This document shows positions 54,632 to 63,338 of a DNA stretch of 64,000 nucleotides, in pieces. The notes below the pieces were generated by a model that did not search any database, had not been told where the DNA came from, and worked only from the letters and a program-made list of their open reading frames with translations. The first letter of the stretch is position 1; each line of letters begins with the position of its first letter. A program made the translations under genes and the position numbers. Source of the DNA: AP-15 sp963700195 (GTDB taxonomy: Bacteria > Pseudomonadota > Alphaproteobacteria > ATCC43930 > CGMCC-115725); contig CAVOWQ010000013.1 in assembly GCA_963700195.1 (NCBI GenBank), positions 28,558 to 92,557 on the forward strand, in the 5' to 3' direction.

Positions 54632-55844
54632 AGCGCTCAGCTCCTGATCCCACTACCGCTGCCGGGCGGCCGACATCGAGCCGTTGGCGCAGCCAGCGGC
54701 GGCCGGTGACCTCGATAAAGCGAAAGCTGAGCGTCGCGAGAGCAAGACTGACTGCGATCAACGCCGCGATCAGGGCGAGCGAGGGTGCGAGCGGCAGTTT
54801 CGCGAAGTCGAGACTCGGCAGCCGCCGCGCGATTTCGGTCGTGACGAACAGCACGAACCAATGCAGCAGGTAAAGGGAATAGGAGATGTCGCCCAGCCAC
54901 ACCAGCGGCGGGGAATTCAGCAGCGGCGAGAACCGGCCCGTGTTGCGGACGGCGGCCAATATCAACAGAGGAAAAAGCGGGATGATGGCGAGATCCGGCG
55001 CGCCGAGGTGAAGCAACGCTGCCAGCAGCAGCACGATAGCTGCGAGCACCGCATCCCTAGCCAGCACGGAGGCGAGGATGCCGCTTTGATAGCCGCAGTA
55101 CAGCAGCATTCCGGCGAGGAACTCCGGCAGGCAGCGAAGGATCGCATAGGTGCCGTTCCATTGGTTGAAATAACCGCCGGTGCGGTAAGCCAGCCATCCC
55201 AGCGCCACCACCAGCAGGCCGCCGAGCCCGGCCTTGGCGGCCGGGCCGGCGCGCCACAACACCGGAAACAGCAACGGAAACAGAAGGTAGGCCAGGAACT
55301 CCAAGCTGATCGACCACGCCGGGTCGTTCCAGCTGAGCTCGCGCGCCCACAGTCCCTGGAGCATGACGAGATTGGCAAAGAACCCGCCGAGCGAACGCTC
55401 ACCCAAGAGCGGTATCGGCTCGAACGAACCGTTGAGCGCATAGCTCGCGGCCCGTTCCGCCGTCGCGGCGGCGACGAACAGCAACAGCACCGTGATGTGC
55501 AGAGGATAGATGCGCGCCACCCTGGCCTTCAGAAAATCGCGGTAGCGCCGGCCGGTGACCCGTCGTGCGAAACCCTCCTTGTAGACATGCGTGATGACAA
55601 AGCCGCTCAGCACAAAAAACATGTCCACCGCCAAATAACCCTTGTACACGGCTCTCGTGTAGCGCTCGGGATGAACAGCCGGGAAATACCAGCAAAAATG
55701 AAATATCACGACCCACAGCGCGGCGATGCCGCGCAACGGGGTCAGCGAGGCGAGCTGCTCCGGCGGTCCGGAGGACCGCTGCCGTCCGCGCCCCCTGTCG
55801 TCGGTCTCCGCCCGCTGTCGCTCCGAGGCGACCCGTCCAACCAT
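54582..55844 (-). CDS. acyltransferase family 3 membrane protein (OafA/YrhL type)
   Basis: A 420-residue protein with about ten membrane helices. Family marks are SLTPLRGIAALWVVIFHFCWYFP with the catalytic His of helix 1, VDMFFVLSGFVITHVY with the R/K-containing loop after it, and SWNDPAWSISLEFLAYLLFP. It would transfer acetyl or another acyl group to a sugar, lipid or polymer at the cell surface; the target is unknown. The first 30 residues are polar and of uncertain start. Confidence 0.88.
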   Translation of the reverse strand: MVGRVASERQRAETDDRGRGRQRSSGPPEQLASLTPLRGIAALWVVIFHFCWYFPAVHPERYTRAVYKGYLAVDMFFVLSGFVITHVYKEGFARRVTGRRYRDFLKARVARIYPLHITVLLLFVAAATAERAASYALNGSFEPIPLLGERSLGGFFANLVMLQGLWARELSWNDPAWSISLEFLAYLLFPLLFPVLWRAGPAAKAGLGGLLVVALGWLAYRTGGYFNQWNGTYAILRCLPEFLAGMLLYCGYQSGILASVLARDAVLAAIVLLLAALLHLGAPDLAIIPLFPLLILAAVRNTGRFSPLLNSPPLVWLGDISYSLYLLHWFVLFVTTEIARRLPSLDFAKLPLAPSLALIAALIAVSLALATLSFRFIEVTGRRWLRQRLDVGRPAAVVGSGAERSSLWRRRGSPSRAHRP

Positions 55845-55911
55845 CTTCCCGAAACCGGTTGCTGATTACTCCCCCGAAGCACAACGAGGGAGGCGCCGCT
55901 CGCGTTCCGGG

Positions 55912-57687
55912 TTACCGGATCGGGCCGAGCGGCGGCATGGTCAGCACACCGGGGCTGTCGAGCGCCGCCTCGAGACGCTGCAGCAGCGGCTGCATTGTCT
56001 TTAGCGAGTGTTCGATCGAGGTTGAGCTGATGCCGCCGGCATCGCGCTCGCGGTCCGCGCCGGAGAGGCGGTTGTAGAGGAGCTCGGGCAAGGTTTCTTC
56101 GCGCGGGAAGACGGTGAGGGTGAACGGTGCCTCAGGCGCCAGGTTGGCGGCCTCCTTGGCGAGGCGGAGCGCCACGGTATAGCCGCCGAGCTCATCGACG
56201 AGACCGTGCGTCTTGGCGTCTTCGCCCGACCACACGCGGCCCTTGGCGACCGCCTCGACCTCCTCCTGGGTCATATGGCGGCCGGTCGCGACATGGTCCT
56301 TGAAACCCTTGTAGGTCTCGTTGAGGAAGGCTTCGAGACGGTTGTGGGCGTAAGCCGAGAAATCCGTGGTCACGCTGAACATCGCCGCATTGGCGCCGAT
56401 TTGCGCGCTGTCCGTCGAGATTCCGATCTTCTTCAGCAGGTCGGCGACGACCAGCTTGCCGGCGAGGACGCCGATCGAGCCGGTCAGGGTCGCCGGCTCC
56501 GCGACGATCTTGTCCGCCGCGGCGGCCACATAATAGCCGCCGGAGCCGGCGACGTCGCTCATCGACACGATCACCGGCTTGCCGCGCTCGCGGGCGAAGA
56601 CGACCTCGCGCCAGATCGACTCCGAAGCGACCGCCGAACCGCCGGGGCTGTCGATGCGGAAGAGAATGGCGCGAACCGCAGGGTCACGCACTGCGGCGCG
56701 AAACGCGCGGGTGAGCTCGGTCGCCGCCATCAAATTCGACCCGGTCAGCGGGTTGCCGCCGCCACCGCCGCGGACCACGAGACCCGAGCCGTAGATCAGC
56801 GCGATTGTCGAGCCCTCGCGATGCGGGTGCCCGGCGCGATCGAGATAGTTCGAGAGGCTCACCACCTCGGCGCCGGACCCGGCGCGCGCCCGGGCATGGC
56901 CGAGCACCTCGTCACGGTAGCCGAGCCGATCGACCAGCTTTGCCTCGACCGCCTCTTGCGCAAGGAGCGGGCCGCGGTCGATCAGGCCGCGCACCTCGGA
57001 ATCCGACAATTTGCGGCCCTGCGCGATCCCGTGGACGATCTGTCCCGCAACCGAGTTGAGCAGCGCCTCGACCTCCTCGCGGTGCGCCGGGGTCATCTTG
57101 GTTTCGGTCAGCATATTCATCGCGGTCTTGAATTCTTCGCGATGGTCGAACTCCGGGACGATCCCGACAAGATCGAGGGTGCCCTTCAAGAACGGAGAAT
57201 CGGCATAGAGGCCGGTCAGCCCGACATTCCCCATCGGCTGCAGCCAGATCTCGTCGAAGGCGGTTGCCAGATAATATGGCCGGGTTCCTGGGCCGAACTC
57301 ACCGAAGCTGTCCGCGAAAGCGAGCGCGAGCTTGCCTTTGCTGCGGAACGCGGCGATGGCGTCGCGCACTTCCTGGACCCTGGCGAGGCCCATCTCGTCG
57401 TCGCCGACCCGGGCCAGCAATACCTTGACGCGGGGATCGTTGCCGGCGGTCTCGATCGCATCGAGGAAATCGCGCAGGGTCGGCTTCGCGCCGACCAGGA
57501 GCCGCATGATCGGCTCTTCGCTGGCGCCTTCCGGCAGATCCCGGGTCAGATCGACGGTCAGGAGAATGTTGCCGGGAAGCGGCGTCACCGACGGCCTTAA
57601 GCCGCCGACCAGCAGCATGACGCCGACGACGAACAGCACGGTCGCGAAGCCGATGACCGCAAAAAAGCCTACAAAGAAACGCCGCAT
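55912..57687 (-). CDS. sppA: signal peptide peptidase SppA, 67 kDa type
   Basis: Membrane-bound serine protease that degrades cleaved signal peptides. The 591-residue protein has an N-terminal membrane helix (FFVGFFAVIGFATVLFVVGVMLLVGG) and two ClpP-like halves, with the catalytic Lys187 in the first (HREEFKTAMN) and Ser382 in the second (DVAGSGGYYVA). GSIGVLAGKLVVADLLKKIGI follows as expected. Full length for the long bacterial form. It starts 33 bases after the AhpD-like gene. Confidence 0.95.
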   Translation of the reverse strand: MRRFFVGFFAVIGFATVLFVVGVMLLVGGLRPSVTPLPGNILLTVDLTRDLPEGASEEPIMRLLVGAKPTLRDFLDAIETAGNDPRVKVLLARVGDDEMGLARVQEVRDAIAAFRSKGKLALAFADSFGEFGPGTRPYYLATAFDEIWLQPMGNVGLTGLYADSPFLKGTLDLVGIVPEFDHREEFKTAMNMLTETKMTPAHREEVEALLNSVAGQIVHGIAQGRKLSDSEVRGLIDRGPLLAQEAVEAKLVDRLGYRDEVLGHARARAGSGAEVVSLSNYLDRAGHPHREGSTIALIYGSGLVVRGGGGGNPLTGSNLMAATELTRAFRAAVRDPAVRAILFRIDSPGGSAVASESIWREVVFARERGKPVIVSMSDVAGSGGYYVAAAADKIVAEPATLTGSIGVLAGKLVVADLLKKIGISTDSAQIGANAAMFSVTTDFSAYAHNRLEAFLNETYKGFKDHVATGRHMTQEEVEAVAKGRVWSGEDAKTHGLVDELGGYTVALRLAKEAANLAPEAPFTLTVFPREETLPELLYNRLSGADRERDAGGISSTSIEHSLKTMQPLLQRLEAALDSPGVLTMPPLGPIR

Positions 57688-57720
57688 GCCTGGTCCGTCA
57701 GCTTTCCCCGGCTGCGCGGG

Positions 57721-58293
57721 TCACCGGTCCCACCGGTGATACTCGCGGTTCGGAATGATATCCAGACCGCTGGCCATCCGGTTCGACATGTTGAAGAAGG
57801 CGACCGTTTCGGCGAGGTCGAAAATGTCCTCGTCGCCGAGACCCGCCCGGCGCAGCCCCTCCCGGTCCTCCTCGCCGATCGTCGCCGGAGCCGTGGTCAG
57901 CTTCCACGCGAAATCGAGCATCGCGCGCCGGCGCGGGTCGAGCGGGGCCACGCGATAGTTCATGACCAGCATCTCGCCGAGTTCGGGGTCGCCGGACAGC
58001 CGCCGCACCGCCTGACCGTGCGCGACAAGGCAGTAATAACACCGGTTGGCGCTCGACACGACGACCGCGACCATCTCCCGCTCGAGCTTAGAGAGGCCCG
58101 ACGGCGCCAGCATCAGCTCGTTGTACATCGCGACGAAGTTGCGCAGCTTTTGCGGGCGCAGGCTGTAAGCGCGCAGCACATTCGGGACGATGCCGAGCTT
58201 TTCGGTGCAGAGCGCGAAGAGCTCTCGCAGATCCTCGTCGAGCGCTTCGGGATTGGGCACTGGCAGCACCGAGATGCGGTCCGGCTGCGGCAC
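57721..58293 (-). CDS. peroxidase-related (AhpD/CMD family) protein
   Basis: A 190-residue alkylhydroperoxidase-like protein. The active motif is SSANRCYYCLVAHGQAVR with the redox pair Cys-x2-Cys and the proton-relay His. The C-terminal FNMSNRMASGLDIIPNREYH is typical of the uncharacterised peroxidase-related subfamily. It would reduce peroxides with a thiol partner. It lies just upstream of sppA in the same direction. Confidence 0.92.
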   Translation of the reverse strand: MPQPDRISVLPVPNPEALDEDLRELFALCTEKLGIVPNVLRAYSLRPQKLRNFVAMYNELMLAPSGLSKLEREMVAVVVSSANRCYYCLVAHGQAVRRLSGDPELGEMLVMNYRVAPLDPRRRAMLDFAWKLTTAPATIGEEDREGLRRAGLGDEDIFDLAETVAFFNMSNRMASGLDIIPNREYHRWDR

Positions 58294-58475
58294 GTCAAAC
58301 CTCCTGCGGCAAACAAGTCACGGACCTAATGTAATCGCCTCCGGCAAAAATCGTCATCACCGGCTTGACCCGTGCCCTCTCGGTCCCTCCTGACCGGACT
58401 TGCGTCGCGAGATTTGCTTCGTCTCTCCGCTCCTAACAAGAAAAAAGGCGGTTCGTGACGGCAGGCCATATCGAA

Positions 58476-58558
58476 CGCTTCCCCGGCGAAAGCCGGGGTC
58501 CATCTCTCGGCAGCACGAGCACCGGGATAGATGGGTCCCGGCTTTCGCCGGGAAAGCG
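58476..58558. repeat. large inverted repeat (CCGGCGAAAGCCGG family)
   Basis: The arms 58476-58508 and 58526-58558 are complementary over about 33 bases with few mismatches, each built around CCCCGGCGAAAGCCGGGG or CCCGGCTTTCGCCGGG. A shorter relative is at 47620-47672, so this is a dispersed repeat family of the genome. Confidence 0.85.
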
Positions 58559-58610
58559 CTCTGGCGGCGGTTTCATCCAGGCTGAGTCGGCCGCGCCGGC
58601 CGGTCCCAAC

Positions 58611-58632
58611 TCGCAATGACCGGTCATTGCGA
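58611..58632. repeat. perfect 22-bp palindrome (TCGCAATGAC family)
   Basis: TCGCAATGACC directly followed by GGTCATTGCGA. It has the same core as the repeat at 51430-51502 and is likewise followed by a GCAATCTCGC-type block, so both are copies of one interspersed element. Confidence 0.85.
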
Positions 58633-58772
58633 GCGCACCGCGGCAATCTCGCGGGGCACAAACCGGCTGGCATTTTGGCACGGCGTTCTTAGGTTCGGGG
58701 CGTCGCCACTCACGGTTGATCGTAGTATGACAGCCCGCTGCAGCTGCAGCGGGTCTGCAGCGGGGCTCCTCT

Positions 58773-59267
58773 TCAGGTTGCAAGGCTCGAAAGCGGCCAA
58801 GGCCTCGGCTGGGTCGGCCGGTCTTCGGCCTGGCGGGTTTCGAGCACCTGCAGACGTTGGTCGAAGTCGCTGGTTTCGATGGTTTGCACAAAAGTCGTGA
58901 ACACCCTGGCGATGGCTTGCGCCTCGCCCGGCGTGATCAGGCCGCCGGCGAGCGCCGCGGTGACCGCCCCCATCGCGCCGGCGATGTCGGCGGCGCTCTT
59001 GATCGGCGGCAACGCGAACTCGACGGCGCGGTCGCGCGGCAAAATGCGTTCGAGGCACAGCCGCATCGCGGTCGAGTCGCCGGCGAAGGCTGCCTCGACG
59101 GCCTTGCGGGTCAATGCCTCGGCTTCGCCCGCGAGCAGCTTTTGCGCGGCCAAGGTTGCCTTGTTGCGCGAGCCGAGCCGGCGGCCGGCCGGGTTTCCCG
59201 ACCGCCCTTTCGGAAACGGCCGCCCGCGCACCTGCGCCGCCGGCGCCACCTCCACCTCATCGCTCAT
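58773..59267 (-). CDS. DUF5681 domain-containing protein
   Basis: A 164-residue protein. The N-terminal GRPFPKGRSGNPAGRRLGSRNKAT is the DUF5681 signature, a basic motif seen in many proteins near phage or mobile elements. A helical part follows (LLAGEAEALTRKAVEAAFAGD, ERILPRDRAVEFALPP). The function is unknown. Starts at 59273 and 59267 are two codons apart (MHMSDE); the second is used. It points away from the methyltransferase, with an AT-rich gap of about 250 bases. Confidence 0.85.
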   Translation of the reverse strand: MSDEVEVAPAAQVRGRPFPKGRSGNPAGRRLGSRNKATLAAQKLLAGEAEALTRKAVEAAFAGDSTAMRLCLERILPRDRAVEFALPPIKSAADIAGAMGAVTAALAGGLITPGEAQAIARVFTTFVQTIETSDFDQRLQVLETRQAEDRPTQPRPWPLSSLAT

Positions 59268-59411
59268 ATGCACCTCCGTTGCGCTAGCGGCGCCTCCTCA
59301 CGGACGCCGCAATCGCCCGACTATATTATGCCAATAAGGCAATTTTGTGGATGCTAGATACTCAACCATCATGCATAGACTAAACCACCTCATTTGGTTG
59401 TGTCTTGCAGT

Positions 59412-59440
59412 TTGACATCAATTTAAATTCGAACTAGAAC
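59412..59440 (+). promoter_or_regulatory. sigma-70-type promoter of the DNA methyltransferase gene
   Basis: TTGACA (59412-59417), 17 bases, then TAGAAC (59435-59440). The -35 is perfect, the spacer ideal and the -10 matches four of six. The surrounding 200 bases are clearly AT-rich, unlike the rest of the window. The promoter lies 38 bases before the first and 80 before the second candidate start codon. Confidence 0.55.
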
Positions 59441-59519
59441 TTACAGTGAACAAACTGCTAACTGTGGTAGCTAATCCATGGCAAGCTACGATATCATCCG
59501 CACAGTGGAGGGGGAGCAG

Positions 59520-60545
59520 ATGGAATTAGGGTTGCGCGGCTCGGAATGCCGATCGACACGGCCGCCCGGATGGCGGGATTTGCTCCGCGATTCCGAGGTT
59601 CGGAGCTGGGAGCTGATCCGAGATCTGGGCGCGCAACAACGGCATCATCTCTCCGACGGCGCAATATATCTCCTAGATGATGCAATCTCTTGGTTAGACA
59701 CAGTCCCAGACGATTCTCTACACGCCATTGTAACAGACCCTCCGTACGGCGTGCTCGAATACGAGGAGAAAAACCACGACAAGCTACGGGCCGGCCGTGG
59801 CGGTGTCTGGCGCATCCCACCGTCTTTCGATGGTTCGAAGCGCAGGCCTCTACCACGTTTCACTGTGTTGTCCCGCGAGGATCTCTTCGAACTTAAAGCC
59901 TTCTTTAGTGCCCTGGCCGACCGTGCCTTAAGAGTGCTTGTGCCTGGCGGGCATGTATTTATTGCGTCGAACCCGTTGCTATCGTCGTTGACCTTTCACG
60001 AATTCCAAAATGCCGGATTTGACAAGCGTGGGGAAATCATCCGGCTCGTGCAAACGCTGCGGGGCGGTTACAAACCAAAGGGCGCCGAAGGGGAATTCCC
60101 GGAAATCTCGGTTATGCCCCGGTCGTGCTGGGAGCCTTGGGGGATTTTCCGGAAGCCGATCGAGGGCACCGTCGCACAAAATCTCAGGCGGTGGGGCACA
60201 GGCGGGTTACGGCGTCTACCCGGCGGGGAGCCGCTAAAAGACGTTATCCCGTGCTCGCCAACACGCGGGCGAGAGAAGGAGATTGCTCCTCATCCGTCGC
60301 TGAAACCGCAGCGTTTTCTCCGGCAGATCGTGCGGGCCTCATTGCCATTGGGCATTGGGATCATTTACGACCCGTTCGCAGGTAGCGCCTCAACCCTGGC
60401 GGCGGCGGCGGCGGTAGGTTACCGAGCTATCGGCACGGATCGCGACGAGCAATATTTCCAGATGGGCCAGAAAGCGTTTCCGGAACTCGTAGCATTCTCT
60501 TCCGTCGAGCGAACAGAAGACAGAAGAGTTTCAGGGGTCAGATAG
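59520..60545 (+). CDS. site-specific DNA methyltransferase (N4-cytosine/N6-adenine)
   Basis: An amino-methyltransferase of about 341 residues. The catalytic motif IV TDPPYGV comes first and the SAM motif YDPFAGSASTLAAAAAVGYRAIGTD last, so it has the beta-type order. Between them is FFSALADRALRVLVPGGHVFIASNP and a variable target-recognition part. ATGs lie at 59478 and 59520; only the second has a strong ribosome site (GGAGGGGGA), so it is preferred. Codon use is mixed and the flanks are AT-rich, which suggests transfer. The target sequence is unknown. Confidence 0.88.
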   Translation: MELGLRGSECRSTRPPGWRDLLRDSEVRSWELIRDLGAQQRHHLSDGAIYLLDDAISWLDTVPDDSLHAIVTDPPYGVLEYEEKNHDKLRAGRGGVWRIPPSFDGSKRRPLPRFTVLSREDLFELKAFFSALADRALRVLVPGGHVFIASNPLLSSLTFHEFQNAGFDKRGEIIRLVQTLRGGYKPKGAEGEFPEISVMPRSCWEPWGIFRKPIEGTVAQNLRRWGTGGLRRLPGGEPLKDVIPCSPTRGREKEIAPHPSLKPQRFLRQIVRASLPLGIGIIYDPFAGSASTLAAAAAVGYRAIGTDRDEQYFQMGQKAFPELVAFSSVERTEDRRVSGVR

Positions 60546-61071
60546 GAGGTTCACGAAGGATTGGCACGCCGCCTCGAAGGATAACTCCAGGATGCGCATA
60601 AGCACAGGCGTTTCGCAACTTCTCGGCTGCCCGCACGACACCGAAGGTATGGGTGCGGCCTCCCTGGCCCGTCCCGGCGCCACTTCCTTCATATTTCCAA
60701 TCAGCGCTCACAAGGAAAACAACGTCAACACGCCAGATCACCACTTGCCGGTTTTGTTTGATCGTCATTGTGGGATCGATCAGATATCGCCAGACGATAT
60801 ACCAGCCGGCATGATTGTAGTGCGATTGAATGGCCCACGGACGGCGGCTGCCCTTGGATTCGAGCGCAAGCTCGGGTGGGGGATTTAGTCGGCCGCCAAG
60901 AGAGAGGTCCGGGAACCGCTGCTGAGCGACATCGGGGTGCTTATGCTTTTTATACGGACTGATCGAATCAAGTGCCTTGATGCCGGCCATTCCCACAATA
61001 GCGCTGAATATGTTCGCCTGCTCGAAATACACATCTACCCATTCGCCCGTACGCTGCTCTACATATTCCAC
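60538..61071 (-). CDS. hypothetical protein, candidate restriction endonuclease partner
   Basis: A 177-residue protein I do not recognise; it starts with GTG at 61071 and no ribosome site is evident. It overlaps the end of the DNA methyltransferase by 8 bases in convergent orientation. It contains PELALESKGSRRPW, an E-x-K that could belong to a PD-(D/E)xK nuclease, and later VIWRVDVVFLVSADWKYEG. Base use is lower in GC than neighbours, as for the methyltransferase. A restriction role is only a proposal from position and this motif. Confidence 0.5.
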   Translation of the reverse strand: MEYVEQRTGEWVDVYFEQANIFSAIVGMAGIKALDSISPYKKHKHPDVAQQRFPDLSLGGRLNPPPELALESKGSRRPWAIQSHYNHAGWYIVWRYLIDPTMTIKQNRQVVIWRVDVVFLVSADWKYEGSGAGTGQGGRTHTFGVVRAAEKLRNACAYAHPGVILRGGVPILREPPI

Positions 61072-61191
61072 CGCGCGGCTGATATGAAATCGGCTCTAGT
61101 CCCGCTGGTAGCGGCAAGGTCCGTTCTCCTCAATTCGGTCGCGCGATATCCGATTATCCCTGAGGCCGCGCATTGACAGCTGGGTTGGGAC

Positions 61192-62108
61192 TTAAGCCGC
61201 AAACGCATTAAAAATCTCCTGTAACGCGGTGAGCTGGTTGCCAATCAGCGAGTTCGGGACGAGGACCGGCGTGTTGACGCCGGCGGCGCGCCAGGCCTCG
61301 ATGCCGTCCTGCACCTTGGCGGGCGGGCCGAAGAGGGTGTTGTCGGCGAGCCAGCGGTCGGTCAGGTACTTTCGGTATGTCGTCGGGGCGGTTGTCGGCG
61401 ATTGCCTTCTCGACGGCCGACATCTCGTCGACATAGCCGGCTTCCTTCCAATAGGCGCGATAATTCGGCAGCAAGGCGTAGTGCACGAGGCGGCGGCGCA
61501 GCAGCGCCTTTGCCGCGTCCACATCTTCCGAGATGCAGACCGGCAGCATGTTGCCGATCAGAAAATTCGGGTCGCTGCGCTTGGACGACGGCACAGCGGC
61601 GAGCGACTGGGACATGTGCGACAGGCTGGCATTTGCGAACACGACGCCTTCGGCGATCTCGGCGGCGAGCGCGACCATCTTCTTGCGCAGAGCCGCGAGG
61701 ACGATCGGCGGCATCGGGCCGATCCCCTCATAGGACCTCACCTTGCTCGACAAAGGTGCGGATGTCCGAGAGGGGCTTGCCCGGGGTGACGCCGAGACGC
61801 TGGTAGGTGGGGCCGTGCGCGATGCCGATGCCAAAGCGGAAGCGGCCGCCCGAGACCTCGTGCAGATAGGCGGCGCTGTGCGCAAAATCCTCGGCGGTGC
61901 GGGCGTAGATCGGGGCGATCGCGGTGCCGAACAGGATATGCTCCGTGGCGAGCGCCAGCGCCGTGCACTGCGCCATGTTGCCGAACCGGCTCGGGATGTA
62001 GATGCCGGCGAAACCGCGCCGCTCGATCTCGCGCGCGATGTCGAGGGTCTGACGCCGCCTCCCCGGCACGGCAACGAGGCTGATCGCGGGCAGGTTCTGG
62101 GACGGCAT
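61192..62108 (-). CDS. LLM class flavin-dependent oxidoreductase 1 (two frameshifts)
   Basis: Luciferase-like TIM-barrel enzyme that uses FMN or F420. The N-terminal part reads ISLVAVPGRRRQTLDIAREIERRGFAGIYIPSRFG, HILFGTAIAPIYARTAEDFAHSAAYLHEVSGGRF and LGIGIAHG-like GIGIAHGP. Extra bases near 61755 and 61383 break the frame; corrected joins are EQVRSYEGIGP and DIRKYLTDRWLADN. The end is GVNTPVLVPNSLIGNQLTALQEIFNAF. About 304 residues. It follows the second luciferase-like gene after 5 bases. Confidence 0.82.
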
Positions 62109-62113
62109 TGGCG

Positions 62114-63317
62114 TCACTCGGCCGCTTGCGGGGTGACTTGCACCGAATTGGGGCCGTAGCGGTCGCGGAAGGGGGCGGTGTCGATCTCTTCGAGCTCGAT
62201 TTCGCGGTTGAGCACCTTGGCTTTCCAGGCTTCCTGCTCGGGGATGCGGGCGTGGAATTCGGGCATCACCTCGCGGGCGAAGAGTTCGAGGCTCTCGCAG
62301 ATATGCTCGTGCGTGTTCTTGCCGGCCTGGTTCAGCAGGATGACCTGGTCGATATGCGAGCTCTCGAACCGCCGCAATTTGCGGCGCAACGTCTCGGGCG
62401 AGCCGATCAGGCCTCCGGACAATGCGCGGGCGAGGCCCTCGGGGTTGGCGCGCTTCCACTTCTCGTACTCGTCCCACAGATCGACCGTGCCGGGTTCCGG
62501 CCGTTTGCGGTTGGGGCTCAGCCCGTAAAAGCGCAGCGCGAACTGGAAGAACGGGATGCCGTCGGCGCGGCGGCGCGCCTCCTCGTCGGTCTCGGCGCAC
62601 ATGAAATAGCTGGTCAGAGCGATATTCGGGTTGGTCACGTAATCGGTCAGTTTGTCGAGCCGCTTGGTGAAGGAATTGTAGTAGGCGTGGACCCAGGCAT
62701 GCGCCGCATCCGCGCTCAAGAACTGGAAGGCGAGCGCGCCGAGGCCGCGGCGCCCGGCCATCTCGATCGTGTCGAGCGCCGAGCACGCGACCCATAACGG
62801 CGGATGCGGTTTCTGCAACGGCTTGGGCACGACATTGCGCAGCGGGAAATCGAAATAGGTACCGTGGTATTCGCAACCGCCATCCTTGAACATCGGAATG
62901 ACCGCGCGCACGGCGTCCTCCCAGACCGCGCGTTTTTCGTCGAAGCTGCGGTCGAAGGGTTCGAGCTCGGTGATGCTGGCGCTCTCGCCCATGCCGAATT
63001 CGACCGGCCGCGGCTCACCAGATCGAGCGCCGCGATGCGCTCGGCGACCGCGCGCTGGATGCACCGTGCGTCAGTTGCATGATGCCGTGCGCCAGCCGGA
63101 TCTGCCGCGTGCGCTGGCTCGCCGCCGCGAGGAACACCTCCGGCGCCGGCGAGTGCGAATATTCCTCGAGGAAGTGGTGCTCGACTTCCCAGGCGAAGTC
63201 GTAGCCGAGGCGGTCAGCCAGTTCGAGCTGGTCGAGTGCATTGTGGTAAAGGGTCAGCTCACTGTTTGGTCCCCAGGGCCGCGGCAATTGCAGCTCGTAA
63301 AAGATGCCGAATTTCAT
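62114..63317 (-). CDS. LLM class flavin-dependent oxidoreductase 2 (several frameshifts)
   Basis: The N-terminus reads MKFGIFYELQLPRPWG, DRLGYDFAWEVEHHFLEEYSHSPAPEVFLAAASQRT, the usual luciferase-like opening. Between 63000 and 63070 at least three indels occur; two look like GGG shortened to GG. The expected join is HPARVAERIAALDLVSRGRVEFGMGESAS. The long C-terminal part is intact with HPPLWVACSALDTIEMAGRRGLGALAFQFL and ALSGGLIGSPETLRRKL. About 400 residues. GAGGAG precedes the start. The substrate is unknown, but its place beside a ring-cleaving dioxygenase gene suggests aromatic or nitrogen-heterocycle catabolism. Confidence 0.85.
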
Positions 63318-63338
63318 CGCTTGCTCCTCAGGCCGGGA

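Larger units (their letters stand above)
58294..58772. other. repeat-rich intergenic region
   Basis: About 480 bases without a supported gene. It holds two palindromic repeats (58476-58558 and 58611-58632) and scattered GC-rich hairpins. Open frames across it are interrupted or composed of repeat sequence. It separates the housekeeping-like genes from the DUF5681/methyltransferase module. Confidence 0.7.

Noticed and set aside
56206..57600. 464-codon plus-strand open frame across sppA
   Set aside because: It is the antisense shadow of a gene with full SppA motifs; high GC makes long antisense frames common here.
58476..58632. Possible CRISPR-like or attachment-site structure
   Set aside because: Only two different palindromes with no regular repeat-spacer pattern, and no integrase beside them.
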